Assembly (NCBI RefSeq): GCF_000719285.1 | Contig: NZ_JOFS01000015.1 | Span: forward strand, 62,001 to 126,000 | Source of the DNA: Streptomyces bicolor | GTDB taxonomy: Bacteria; Actinomycetota; Actinomycetes; Streptomycetales; Streptomycetaceae | Direction of reading: 5' to 3' | Length of the DNA: 64,000 nt | Position numbers and translations under genes: made by a program | Part shown: one piece after another, positions 41,885 to 49,936 of the stretch | How positions within the stretch are numbered: position 1 is the stretch's first letter | How the letters are laid out: the number at the start of each line of letters is the position of its first letter | Notes under the pieces: model-generated | What the model saw: only the letters and a program-made list of their open reading frames with translations | What the model was told of the DNA's origin: nothing | Database searches by the model: none

Positions 41885-42820
41885 ATGAGCAACTCCCGTC
41901 TGCGCACCTTCGGTTCCCGTGAGGTCGGCCCGGGCAAGCCCGTCTACATCTGCGGCGAGATCGGCATCAACCACAACGGCGAGCTCGAGAACGCCTTCAA
42001 GCTCATCGACGTGGCCGCCGAGGCCGGCTGCGACGCCGTCAAGTTCCAGAAGCGCACCCCCGAGATCTGCACCCCGCGCGACCAGTGGGACATCGAGCGC
42101 GACACCCCCTGGGGCCGGATGACCTACATCGACTACCGCCACCGCGTGGAGTTCGGTGAGGACGAGTACCGTCAGATCGACGAGTACTGCAAGGAGAAGG
42201 GGATCGACTGGTTCGCCTCCCCGTGGGACACCGAGGCCGTCGCCTTCCTGGAGAAGTTCGACGTCCCGGCCCACAAGGTCGCGAGCGCGTCCCTGACGGA
42301 CGACGAGCTGCTGCGGGCGCTGCGCGCCACCGGCCGCGCGGTGATCCTCTCCACCGGCATGTCGACCCCGAAGCAGATCCGCCACGCGGTCGAGGTGCTC
42401 GGCTCGGACAACATCGTCATGTGCCACGCCACCTCCACCTACCCGGCGAAGGCCGAGGAGCTCAACCTCCGTGTGATCAACACGCTGGAGAAGGAGTACC
42501 CGAACGTCCCGATCGGCTACTCCGGCCACGAGACGGGCCTGCAGACCACGCTGGCCGCGGTCGCGCTGGGCGCGGTGTTCGTCGAGCGCCACATCACCCT
42601 GGACCGCGCGATGTGGGGCTCCGACCAGGCCGCCTCCGTCGAGCCGCAGGGCCTGCAGCGCCTCGTCCGCGACATCCGCACCATCGAGGCCTCCCTCGGT
42701 AACGGCGTCAAGCAGGTCTACGAGTCCGAGCTCGGCCCGATGAAGAAGCTGCGCCGCGTCGCCGGCGTGGTCGCCGAGGCGGAGATCGCCGCGGCGGCGG
42801 GCGAGCCGGTTCAGGTCTGA
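41885..42820 (+). CDS. neuB: NeuB-family nonulosonic acid synthase lacking the SAF domain
   Basis: 311-aa TIM-barrel enzyme that condenses PEP with a hexose (phosphate) to give a nine-carbon acid. Family blocks: VYICGEIGINHNGELENAFKLIDVAAEAGCDAVKFQKRTP, FASPWDTEAV, VASASLTDDELL, ILSTGMSTPKQI, HATSTYPA, IGYSGHETGL and FVERHITLDRAMWGSDQAAS. It stops after the barrel; the roughly 60-residue C-terminal SAF (antifreeze-like) domain of typical NeuB (about 345 aa), which caps the active site of the partner subunit, is absent. With no N-acyl-mannosamine epimerase nearby, Kdn is the likeliest product. Follows the cytidylyltransferase by 14 bp. Confidence 0.9.
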   Translation: MSNSRLRTFGSREVGPGKPVYICGEIGINHNGELENAFKLIDVAAEAGCDAVKFQKRTPEICTPRDQWDIERDTPWGRMTYIDYRHRVEFGEDEYRQIDEYCKEKGIDWFASPWDTEAVAFLEKFDVPAHKVASASLTDDELLRALRATGRAVILSTGMSTPKQIRHAVEVLGSDNIVMCHATSTYPAKAEELNLRVINTLEKEYPNVPIGYSGHETGLQTTLAAVALGAVFVERHITLDRAMWGSDQAASVEPQGLQRLVRDIRTIEASLGNGVKQVYESELGPMKKLRRVAGVVAEAEIAAAAGEPVQV

Positions 42821-42878
42821 CCGACCCGGAACACACCGAGTTCGAAACGCGCGCGCCGATGTCCGAGTGCCCTGCAGC

Positions 42879-42903
42879 AAGGGCGCTCGGGCTCGGCGCC
42901 CTT
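42879..42903 (+). terminator. Hairpin after neuB
   Basis: AAGGGCGC pairs with GCGCCCTT around a 9-nt loop, 59 bp past the neuB stop. It may be partial, as the following gene continues the pathway. Confidence 0.5.
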
Positions 42904-42947
42904 CGAGTTCCTGACCACGACTCACACGAGCTGAATACGAGCGCCGC

Positions 42948-44051
42948 ATGAGCGCCTTACGACGGGACGGTCGTACGTCGATGAGCCCCCGCGCCGGGAA
43001 CACCGGCCCCCACACTCTCGCCTTCGTCGAGAGCCCGGTACAGCTCCTGAACGTGCTGGAGTGGGCGCACGCCCACGAGCACACCGTCGGCGCGGGACTC
43101 ACCCTCGTCGTCCTGTCCCCGAACGACCCCATGACCCGCGGCCAGCTGCGCCGGATGGCGGAACTGGCGCGCGAGGACGGACACGAGGTCCGCTGGGAGG
43201 AGGCGCGCGGCGGGGCGGCGGCGCCGTTCCAGACGATCGGGGGCCTGGCGGGTCTGCTGCGGCGGGCGGACCGGGTGGTCCTCGGCGACCCGTTCTCGCG
43301 GTATGTGCAGTTGTTGTTGACCATCACTCGGGCCCGCGAGCTGGTCGTCGTCGACGACGGCACGGCCACGATGGAGTTCGTCGCGCAACTCGCCCGGGGT
43401 GAGCGCCTGGTGCGGTGGCACCGCAAGGGGGGCCGCCCGGGTCCGCGAGACCTGGTCTTCGCCCCGGTGTCGTCGGCGGCTCGGAAACGACTGACGCCGA
43501 GCGAGCGCCGAAGGGTCGAGATCTTCTCCTCCATGCCGATGGAGGAGACGCCGGACGGAGTGACGGTCACCGCCAACACCTTCGCCTGGACCCGCGACCG
43601 GTTCGGGCCGCCTCGTATCACCAAGGGGGCGGACATGGTGGGCACGTCGCTGGTGGAGACCGGTGTGGTGGACGGCGACCGCTACCTGGAGGCGGTCAGC
43701 TCCCTGGCCAAGACGCACGGCGCCACCCGGTATTTCGCCCACCGCCGGGAGAGCGCGGAGAAGCTGCACCGGCTGGCTGTGGAGACGGGGCTGGAGGTTG
43801 TGCGGCCGGATCTGCCGCTGGAGTTGATCGCTCGGCGGGGGCCTATCGGCCGGACGATCCTGAGCTTCCCGTCGACGGTTGTGCATACGTTGCCGCTGGC
43901 GCTGTCGGGGACCGAGGTCCGGGTCGCGGTGTGCGACATCGATCCGGCGTGGCTCACGGAGAATGCTTCGCCTCGGGCGCAGGGGTTCTTGTCGGGGGTT
44001 ACGGGGACTGCGCGGGATGTGCATCGGTTGTCGGCGGTGGCTTCGGCGTAG
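42948..44051 (+). CDS. Sialyltransferase-like (GT52/polysialyltransferase-like) protein
   Basis: 367-aa GT-B-type protein. The opening LAFVESPVQLLNVLEWAHAH is the xESPxQLLN pattern of GT52-like sialyltransferases. Then VVVDDGTATMEFV (D-D-G motif), RYFAHRRESAEKL (site of the HP motif, here HRR) and ILSFPSTVVHTLPLAL (S-x-S/T motif). This makes it the likely enzyme adding or extending the nonulosonic acid. ATG 42948 has no good ribosome site; ATG 42981 is an alternative. Last gene of the locus, 127 bp after neuB, and convergent with an MBL gene. Confidence 0.8.
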   Translation: MSALRRDGRTSMSPRAGNTGPHTLAFVESPVQLLNVLEWAHAHEHTVGAGLTLVVLSPNDPMTRGQLRRMAELAREDGHEVRWEEARGGAAAPFQTIGGLAGLLRRADRVVLGDPFSRYVQLLLTITRARELVVVDDGTATMEFVAQLARGERLVRWHRKGGRPGPRDLVFAPVSSAARKRLTPSERRRVEIFSSMPMEETPDGVTVTANTFAWTRDRFGPPRITKGADMVGTSLVETGVVDGDRYLEAVSSLAKTHGATRYFAHRRESAEKLHRLAVETGLEVVRPDLPLELIARRGPIGRTILSFPSTVVHTLPLALSGTEVRVAVCDIDPAWLTENASPRAQGFLSGVTGTARDVHRLSAVASA

Positions 44052-44113
44052 GGCCTGGACGTCGCACCACGCACACCGTCGGCTTTCCGACCGGACGGTG
44101 CCCAGAACGTTCG

Positions 44114-44965
44114 TCACGTGGCCGATGGCCGTGGCTGTTCGGGCGGGACCGAGGTCTCGGCCAATGCCATCCACTGGTCGAGGTCGGCTTGGGTGAACTC
44201 TGGCCAGGCCGGAAGCTCAGGCAGCCGGCGGAGAAGATCGAATGCCTCCGCGATTCGTGGTCGGCGGAGCACCGGCGAGTGGCAGCCGGCGACGACCTCG
44301 GCGTCCAGCCGCTGGAAGTCATCCACCACCGTCCCGAACTTCTGGCTGTCCAGCAACGCCACCCAGGGCGAAACCAGCCGCCCGCCGAAGAACTGCCCGT
44401 CCCGAAACTCATCCGCAGACAGGCCGGCGATGTCTGGCAGGGGAGTGGGCACGTTCGTCGCGAAGGTATCCACCGCCCACAAGACGTTGGTCTTCGTGTC
44501 GAAGAGGGCGCGGGTTGTCGGGTTGTCGTACAACGGTGGCCGTTTTGCCACCAGAGTGCGGTCACCGACATCCACCGCATCGCCGTCGATCATGAAACGG
44601 CACCGGTTGATCGGTGTCTCCCACTCCTCGGCCATACGTCCGATCGAGAACCAGGTCGTCAGCAGTGTCGCGTTCGGGCATTCGGCGAGGGCGGCCAAGA
44701 GGTTGCCGGCGTGATCACGATCGTCGTGGGTGAGGAAGATCCATCGAACGTCCAACGGATCCACCACGGACCATGCAGCCTCCAGCCACTGGGACCGCAC
44801 CGCCGGCGCCCCGGTGTCCACCAGCACCGGTTCCGCTCCCCGGATCACCATCGAATTCATCGGGAAGTGGCCGACCGGCGGAGCCTCCAGGGCCCACGGG
44901 ATAACGAATGTCTCTTCGGCGATCCTGTAAGGCTCGAGAAGATTGAAGGTTTCCGTAGTAGTCAT
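44114..44965 (-). CDS. MBL-fold metallohydrolase, flavodiiron-like metal motif
   Basis: 283-aa metallo-beta-lactamase-fold protein. The metal motif is FLTHDDRDHAGNLL: HxDxDH rather than the usual HxHxDH, as in the diiron MBL domain of flavodiiron proteins (HxExDHxG). Later ligands are plausible in DTKTNVLWAVDTFAT and VAGCHSPV. There is no flavodoxin domain, so it is not a complete flavodiiron reductase; a hydrolase or oxygen/NO-related role is possible. GGGAGAG lies before ATG 44965. Single gene. Confidence 0.82.
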   Translation of the reverse strand: MTTTETFNLLEPYRIAEETFVIPWALEAPPVGHFPMNSMVIRGAEPVLVDTGAPAVRSQWLEAAWSVVDPLDVRWIFLTHDDRDHAGNLLAALAECPNATLLTTWFSIGRMAEEWETPINRCRFMIDGDAVDVGDRTLVAKRPPLYDNPTTRALFDTKTNVLWAVDTFATNVPTPLPDIAGLSADEFRDGQFFGGRLVSPWVALLDSQKFGTVVDDFQRLDAEVVAGCHSPVLRRPRIAEAFDLLRRLPELPAWPEFTQADLDQWMALAETSVPPEQPRPSAT

Positions 44966-45088
44966 CGCTGCTCTCCCTGGAACGGGGTTCGGCCGCAGCG
45001 CCTGTCAGTCCAGTCCAGCCCCATGCCACGCCTGCGTCAAACGCAGGGCAGACACGTCGGCACGTCTGCCGGCATGTCGCCAGCAGCA

Positions 45089-45796
45089 TCACCGCTCCGA
45101 CGCCGGTGCACCGGGTTCGCGGGCCAGGAGGAAGGCCCGGGGCCGCTTCTCCTCGCCCTGCGGTTCGCGCAGGACCCGGGCCTGGAGCTGGAGGCCGGCC
45201 TTCGTCAGGGCGTCGGCCACTGCGTCCGGGGTGCGCCAGTAGTAGTCGAGTGCGATCTCCTGGCCGAAGCGTTCGGTCAGGTGCAGTCGATCCTCGGTCT
45301 CGCCGGTCTGGAAAGCGAGCAGGGCCGGGGCGCCGGGCTTCAGGACGCGGTGGAATTCGGCGAATGTCGCGGTCAGGTGATCGTCCGGGACGTGGATGAT
45401 CGAGTACAGCGCGATGATCCCGCCCAGTGTCTCGTCCGGCAGGTCCAGCGACGTCATCGAGCCGACGTGGAAGCGGAGCTCGGGGTGCGCGCGGCGGGCC
45501 AGGGTCACCATGCGGGGCGAGAGGTCGACGCCGAAGACCGGGAGGTCGAGGGCATCGAGGTGGGCGGTGACCGACCCCGGGCCGCTGCCGAGATCGGCGA
45601 CGGGGGCCGGGGCGTGTTCGCGGGCCAGCTCGGCGAATGCGGTGACGAGGGAGCGGTCCAGGGGGTGGCTGTCGGCCGGCCAGTCGGAGAAGTGGTCGGT
45701 GTAGGCCGGGGCGATGGCGTCGTACGAGGCTCTGGTGGCATCGAGGAAGTCGGCGTACTCGGGGATCGACGGGATTTCGGGCTTCTCGGCGGTCAC
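45089..45796 (-). CDS. Class I SAM-dependent methyltransferase
   Basis: About 235-aa soluble methyltransferase. Motif I is VADLGSGPGSVTAHL, motif II acidic residue in VFGVDLSPRMV, and motif IV in GGIIALYSIIHVPDD, followed by FHRVLKPGAPALLAFQTGE. The N-terminal YDAIAPAYTDHF is typical of small-molecule O- or C-methyltransferases of the Methyltransf_11/25 kind. GTG 45796 has AGGG 8 nt upstream; GTG 45805 would add three residues. No partner genes, so the substrate is unknown. Confidence 0.88.
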   Translation of the reverse strand: MTAEKPEIPSIPEYADFLDATRASYDAIAPAYTDHFSDWPADSHPLDRSLVTAFAELAREHAPAPVADLGSGPGSVTAHLDALDLPVFGVDLSPRMVTLARRAHPELRFHVGSMTSLDLPDETLGGIIALYSIIHVPDDHLTATFAEFHRVLKPGAPALLAFQTGETEDRLHLTERFGQEIALDYYWRTPDAVADALTKAGLQLQARVLREPQGEEKRPRAFLLAREPGAPASER

Positions 45797-45932
45797 GGAG
45801 CGCACCCTAGTGCTGTCGGTGGAAAGGCGTCCGGAAGTTCACCAGCGTGCTGTCGAGCGTTCCCGGCCGACGTAACTGGGGCGACGTCCGGTGGCTGCGA
45901 CGACCGTGGAGAGAAGTTGGAGAGAAGGCCGC

Positions 45933-46238
45933 TCACCTTTGCCAGGGAAGCGCCTGAACCGACGCGATGTCTCCCACCGCCAGTAGCCCGAAGAGTCGGA
46001 GAGTCTCCTCGCGGGTGACCTCGCGCATCTCCCCGGGAGCCTCCGAGTTGTCGTCCGGGTTCTCCCAGATCAGCAGACCGCTGCGGAACGCGCTGAGGCA
46101 CCACCCGCTCTCATGGGTCAGAGACACGTCGGGGTGCTCGTCGTCGGCGTTCGCCAGGCCGTCCAAGACCTGTCTCATCGTCTCCGGGGGCGGCTCGTCG
46201 ACCGCACAGCCCATGACGTCGTACATGAAGTAGCTCAT
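45933..46238 (-). CDS. Small conserved protein, unknown function
   Basis: 101-aa acidic protein, MSYFMYDVMGCAVDEPPPETM..., with a beta-rich centre (HESGWCLSAFRSGLLIWENPDD) and a helical end (VTREETLRLFGLLAVGDIASVQAL). It resembles the small immunity-like/SMI-type proteins scattered in Streptomyces in size and composition, but no family is recognised and no toxin gene is adjacent. ATG 46238 with an AGGT-type site 9 nt upstream. Confidence 0.6.
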   Translation of the reverse strand: MSYFMYDVMGCAVDEPPPETMRQVLDGLANADDEHPDVSLTHESGWCLSAFRSGLLIWENPDDNSEAPGEMREVTREETLRLFGLLAVGDIASVQALPWQR

Positions 46239-46321
46239 GGGCCAACTACCTCATGCAGTGATCCACAGGCACTGACTTCCAAGGAGCGCGAGATGGGTGG
46301 CTGAGCCCTGTTCACACATGA

Positions 46322-46564
46322 TCAATCGGAGATACGAGGCGAACGCTGAGTCCGCCCGGTGGTGGGGAGAGGGGTCTTCACGGCCTCTATGAAGAGGGTG
46401 AAGGCTCCGGTCGGGAAGGTGAGGGTTGCCCGGGCCGGGGCCTTTGAGTCGCGGACGGCTATGCGGGTGCGGCGGTCTGAGATTTCCACGCATGAGTTGC
46501 CGTCGCCGCCACCGGAGTAGGACGACTTCCGCCAGTTGTCGGGAGTGTTCACAGTGTGCCTCAC
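46322..46564 (-). CDS. DUF397 protein
   Basis: 80-aa DUF397 protein. The family pattern is complete: WRKSSYSGGGDGNSCVEIS, then RIAVRDSKAPARATLTFPTGAFTLFIEAVK. These small proteins accompany DUF5753 HTH regulators in Streptomyces and act with them in developmental or antibiotic control. GTG 46564 overlaps the regulator's stop by 4 nt (GTGA). The C-terminal 12 residues exceed the usual length slightly. Confidence 0.93.
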   Translation of the reverse strand: MRHTVNTPDNWRKSSYSGGGDGNSCVEISDRRTRIAVRDSKAPARATLTFPTGAFTLFIEAVKTPLPTTGRTQRSPRISD

Positions 46565-47415
46565 AGTTCCTTGGCCAGCTTGTAAATCAGCTCACGCGAC
46601 CGTTCGGGGTCTAGTGACGCAGCTTCTACCCTACGGATGAGGGTTCGAAAGACGCCGAGTTGGGCCTCGGAGTCGATGAACACCGTGCCGTGAGGGCCGT
46701 CGCGCACCACGGTGTCCAATCTGGGTACAGCGCCGCCCGCCAGCATCATGGCCGTCCAGGAGCCGCCGAAGCCGTCCAGGTCGAAGGGAATGACCCGCAG
46801 GGTGATGTGGTCTGCCTCGGAGGTGTCGAGGAGTGCGGCGAGCTGGGCCTGGGAGGCAGCGCGGTTGCCGATGCGGATACGTAGCGCCGCCTCGTGGATG
46901 ACTGCTTCGTAAGGTGCGGGATCGGGACCTTCGAGGATCGTCTTGCGCTGCATGCGGTGTTGCACCCGCAACTCCAGCTCGCTGCCAGGGAGTTCCGGAA
47001 TCCGGTCGGAGAAGATCGAGCGGGCGTAGCCCTCTGTCTGGAGCGGGCCGGGGATGTACAGGAACTGGATTTCTTGCAGGAACGTGGCGTGGTGCTCCAG
47101 CTCCGCCAGGTCCAGGAACGGGGTGGGCAACGCACCTCGGTATTCCTCCCACCAGCCTTTGGCCCGGCTTGTCGCCATGGCCACCAGCGCCGAGATCAGC
47201 TCCTCGTCGGTGCAGGCGTAGTTGGCGGCCAGGCGGCGCAGGCGTTCCTCGCTCACGCCGGTGAGGCCGGACTCGATGTGGTTGATCTGGGAGGAGTTCA
47301 CTCCGAGTGCTGCTGCCGCTTCTCGGCCCGTGAGGCCTGCCGCATCGCGGAGTCTGCGCAGTTCGACGCCCAATCGAAGCTGACGTGCTGTTGGTTCACG
47401 CCTCAACCCCGCCAT
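46561..47415 (-). CDS. XRE-type HTH regulator with DUF5753 domain
   Basis: 284-aa DNA-binding protein. The N-terminal helix-turn-helix is LGVELRRLRDAAGLTGREAAAALGVNSSQINHIESGLTGVSEERLRRLAANY. The DUF5753 domain follows (FLQEIQFLYIPGPLQTEGYARSIF, HRMQRKTIL, VIHEAALRIRIGN, ITLRVIPFDLDGFGGSWTAMML). It is the WhiJ-like partner of DUF397 proteins. GGGGAG lies 6 nt before ATG 47415. The gene is divergent from an HATPase-type protein, giving the usual three-part set. Confidence 0.93.
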   Translation of the reverse strand: MAGLRREPTARQLRLGVELRRLRDAAGLTGREAAAALGVNSSQINHIESGLTGVSEERLRRLAANYACTDEELISALVAMATSRAKGWWEEYRGALPTPFLDLAELEHHATFLQEIQFLYIPGPLQTEGYARSIFSDRIPELPGSELELRVQHRMQRKTILEGPDPAPYEAVIHEAALRIRIGNRAASQAQLAALLDTSEADHITLRVIPFDLDGFGGSWTAMMLAGGAVPRLDTVVRDGPHGTVFIDSEAQLGVFRTLIRRVEAASLDPERSRELIYKLAKEL

Positions 47416-47643
47416 GGACTGCTCCCCGGTTCAACGCGCCCGTGAGCGCGACTCGTTCCGGGTCAGATTACGCGATCGACTTGCTGGACGTACAAATTGA
47501 GGTCTGCCGTCGGTGACGCGACGCACACGCTGCGGAACATCGGGCCCCCGGAAGCGCACCGCCCGGTCCTGCCATGACGGCTGCGGCAATGACACCGCCT
47601 GCCCGAACCGCGACTCCCCATCGCCACCGAACGGAGTTCACGC

Positions 47644-47982
47644 ATGCCTGAAACCGAACCCTGGGAGTACACGCACGGCCTGATCCGCCTCGCGGACACC
47701 GCCGAGCTTCTCGCGACCGAGCTGGTCGCCAACGCCGTACGTCACACGAAAGGGCCGGCTGCCCTGCGGGTTCGTTGGTCCGCCGGGGTGTTGCGGATCG
47801 GGGCGTGGGATGCGGATCCCGAACCGCCGGAGCCTCCGGGGGAGTTGGAGTGCCTCGGGGAGGCCGAGGAAGGGCGAGGGCTGGCGCTCGTCCGGGCCTG
47901 CGCCGACCTCTGGGGTTGGCAGCCGCTGACCAGAGACGGCAACCGGGGCAAGTACGTGTGGTGCGAGCTGGCCGCGGCTTAG
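47644..47982 (+). CDS. HATPase-type (anti-sigma-kinase-like) protein, short N-terminus
   Basis: 112-aa GHKL ATP-binding protein like the AbaA-associated/RsbW-type proteins. The N-box is LATELVANAVRHT, and GRGLALVRACADLWG is the G-box. Typical relatives have about 25 more residues between an FT..P opening and the ADTAELLATEL helix; here only MPETEPWEYTHGLIRL is left. Upstream, another frame reads through HRTEFTHA to a stop, which looks like the missing opening. So a small deletion with a frame change is likely, though GGAG 7 nt before ATG 47644 still allows translation. Completes the HTH-DUF397 set. Confidence 0.75.
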   Translation: MPETEPWEYTHGLIRLADTAELLATELVANAVRHTKGPAALRVRWSAGVLRIGAWDADPEPPEPPGELECLGEAEEGRGLALVRACADLWGWQPLTRDGNRGKYVWCELAAA

Positions 47983-47983
47983 G

Positions 47984-48523
47984 TCACGGGGTTGTGACGT
48001 ACTGGTCCGACCGCAACTCGAACACCCGTACCCGCCGACCACCGGCGGCATTGACGGTCTCACGGAACAGATGCATCCCCAGTTTGGTCATGATCCGTTC
48101 CGAGGCGTCGTTGCCCACCTGAGTGATGCTGACGATCCGCTCCAGCCCTCGCTCTTCGAACGCGAACCGTACAGCGGCCGTAGCGGCCTCGGTGGCCAAG
48201 CCCTGCCCCCAGTGGGAACGTCCGAGCCGCCAGCCGACCTCAACCGCCGGCAGTACCTCCGGCAAGAAGCGGGGCACCGAAAGGCCGGTGAACCCGGCCA
48301 GCTCGCCAGTGGACCGGATCTCCACGGCGAACAGGCCGAAGCCCTGTGACTCCCACTCGCTCTCCCATGCCTGGATCCCGCCGCGAGTCTGCTGTTCGTC
48401 ACGGACGCTGCCGTCACGGATCCACCGCATGACCTCGGGGTCGGCATTGATGGCGGCCATGGGCGCAACGTCTTCCTCGCGCCAGCGACGCAGGATCAGA
48501 CGGGGAGTCTCAAGCGTGACCAT
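47984..48523 (-). CDS. GNAT-family N-acetyltransferase (RimJ/RimL type)
   Basis: 179-aa acetyltransferase. It starts with the typical TPRLILRRWREEDVAPMAAINADPEVMRWI, and has the acetyl-CoA-binding segment WRLGRSHWGQGLATEAATAAVRFAFEERGLERIVSIT with the Q/RxxGxA loop as HWGQGLA, then ASERIMTKLGM. This is the Acetyltransf_3 branch that modifies protein N-termini or small amines. ATG-coded start MVTLETPRL at 48523. Its stop is next to the convergent HATPase gene stop (1 bp apart). Confidence 0.92.
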   Translation of the reverse strand: MVTLETPRLILRRWREEDVAPMAAINADPEVMRWIRDGSVRDEQQTRGGIQAWESEWESQGFGLFAVEIRSTGELAGFTGLSVPRFLPEVLPAVEVGWRLGRSHWGQGLATEAATAAVRFAFEERGLERIVSITQVGNDASERIMTKLGMHLFRETVNAAGGRRVRVFELRSDQYVTTP

Positions 48524-48592
48524 CCAATGATTCTCGATTACGAAGGTCAGGTCCAGTGGCGCAGGGACCGGTCCGGCCGATGCGGATCAAGG

Positions 48593-49276
48593 TCAAAGTT
48601 GGCGCAGCGTCTCGATGATCTTTGCCGTGACGACCTTGGTGGAAACGGGGTTCTGTCCCGTCACGAGCCTGCCGTCAGCGGTGGCGAAGGGGGTCATCGG
48701 GATGGTGTTCTTGACATAGTTCGCGCCCCGCTTGCGGAATTCGTCCTCCAGCAGGAACGGCACCCGGCTCTTCACCATGGCGACTCGCTCCTCCGCGGTG
48801 GAGAACCCGGTGACCGTGCGTCCCTCGACGAGCAGGGAGCCGTCGGAGAGCGTGATGTTCAGCAGTCCGCAGGCACCATGGCAGACCGAGGAGACCACGC
48901 CGCCGTTCTCATAAATCTCCCGCGCGACCTGCTGAAGCGCGGCACTGCCGGGGAAGTCCCACATGACGCCGTGCCCGCCCGTGTAGAAGATCGCGGCATA
49001 CTGGGCCGGGTCGACGTCGGCCGCCGCTCTGGTGTGATCCAGCTTCGACATGAAGGCGCGATCGTTCATGTACTCGCGAACCCCTTTGTCGGCCAATCTG
49101 ATGCTTCGGGGATCCAGCGGTACCTGTCCGCCTTCTGGACTGACGATGTCGACCTCGAATCCAGCCCGGCGGACTGCGTCGTAGAAGTGAACCAGCTCTG
49201 CGATCCAGAGTCCGGTCTTGTGGGGGTTCGTTCCGTAGGTCGCCTGGTTGGTGACTACGGCGAGGATCTTGCTCAT
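48593..49276 (-). CDS. DJ-1/PfpI-family protein (type 1 glutamine amidotransferase-like)
   Basis: 227-aa protein of the Hsp31/YajL-like branch. The nucleophile elbow is SSVCHGACGLLNI with the catalytic-type Cys followed by His, and FYTGGHGVMWDFP is the oxyanion-side block. The acidic residue preceding it is in the ELVHFYDAVRRAGFEVDIVSPEGG helix-strand. Such proteins act as glyoxalases or chaperones. AAGGA lies 6 nt before ATG 49276. A decayed paralog (49360-49778) lies just upstream, and a LysR gene is divergent. Confidence 0.9.
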   Translation of the reverse strand: MSKILAVVTNQATYGTNPHKTGLWIAELVHFYDAVRRAGFEVDIVSPEGGQVPLDPRSIRLADKGVREYMNDRAFMSKLDHTRAAADVDPAQYAAIFYTGGHGVMWDFPGSAALQQVAREIYENGGVVSSVCHGACGLLNITLSDGSLLVEGRTVTGFSTAEERVAMVKSRVPFLLEDEFRKRGANYVKNTIPMTPFATADGRLVTGQNPVSTKVVTAKIIETLRQL

Positions 49277-49359
49277 CTGGGTCCTTCCGGCGGTAAGGCA
49301 GGGTTCTGGTGGCGCCCGGTGCCGAGGTCGTCCGCGTGGCGATTGCGCCCGTACGCGGT

Positions 49360-49778
49360 TCAGGTCAGTTTCTTGAGGATTTCGGCTGCGGCGGATCCGG
49401 CGGAGGCGGGGTTCTGGCCGGTGATCAGGTTGTGGTCGACGACCACGTTCGGGGCCCACGGCTCGCCCAGACGACGGCGTAGTCGTCGAGCTCGACGTCC
49501 TCCAGGCTGATGGGGTGCTGAATCTCGCCGATCGAGGCGAGGGCGTCCGTCATCGTCTTCGCCCCCTCCTCGCCTCCGTTGAACTCGGGCGCCAGGCTGC
49601 CCTGGCCCAGAGGCGGTACGACGCCGCCCGGTGTGGCGACGACGATCTCGTGTCCGGCGGCCGTGAACGCCTGGTACGGGGCCACGACCTCCTCGGCCCA
49701 GAAGCCGGTCGGGCGCTTGCTGCCGTCCGCCAGCGTCCAGTGGTCGGCGCCGGTCAGCACGAAAAGGATCTTCGACAT
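49360..49778 (-). pseudogene. Decayed DJ-1/PfpI paralog with internal deletion and frame change
   Basis: From ATG 49778 an intact N-terminal half is read: MSKILFVLTGADHWTLADG, PTGFWAEEVVAPYQAFTAAGHEIVVATPGG, SLEDVELDDYAVVW. It then leaves frame and stops at 49425. In the next frame the normal C-terminus continues (VVVDHNLITGQNPASAG, EILKKLT, stop at 49360). The whole central part with the GGHG and CHG nucleophile blocks, about 100 residues, is missing. Compared with the intact neighbour this is a deletion near 49455. The remaining product cannot be catalytic. Confidence 0.85.
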
Positions 49779-49884
49779 GCGGTCTCCGGGAGCCGGGGGT
49801 CACGCGCTGACAGTCCGGCTTCAGAACGTCAACGCTCCGGCTTTCGAAACTAAAGCTGCTGAAGTAATCGCGCCAATGAAGGCA

Positions 49885-49901
49885 TCGATACCAGGTATCG
49901 A
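49885..49901. promoter_or_regulatory. LysR-type operator TCGATACC-A-GGTATCGA
   Basis: Perfect 8-bp inverted repeat with a one-base centre, containing the LysR T-N11-A pattern. It lies between the LysR gene and the divergent DJ-1 pseudogene, 23 bp ahead of the likely -10 (TAGGCT, 49924-49929). Expected autoregulatory site. Confidence 0.65.
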
Positions 49902-49936
49902 CGAACCGATGCCCTGCACCTCGTAGGCTCGACGCC

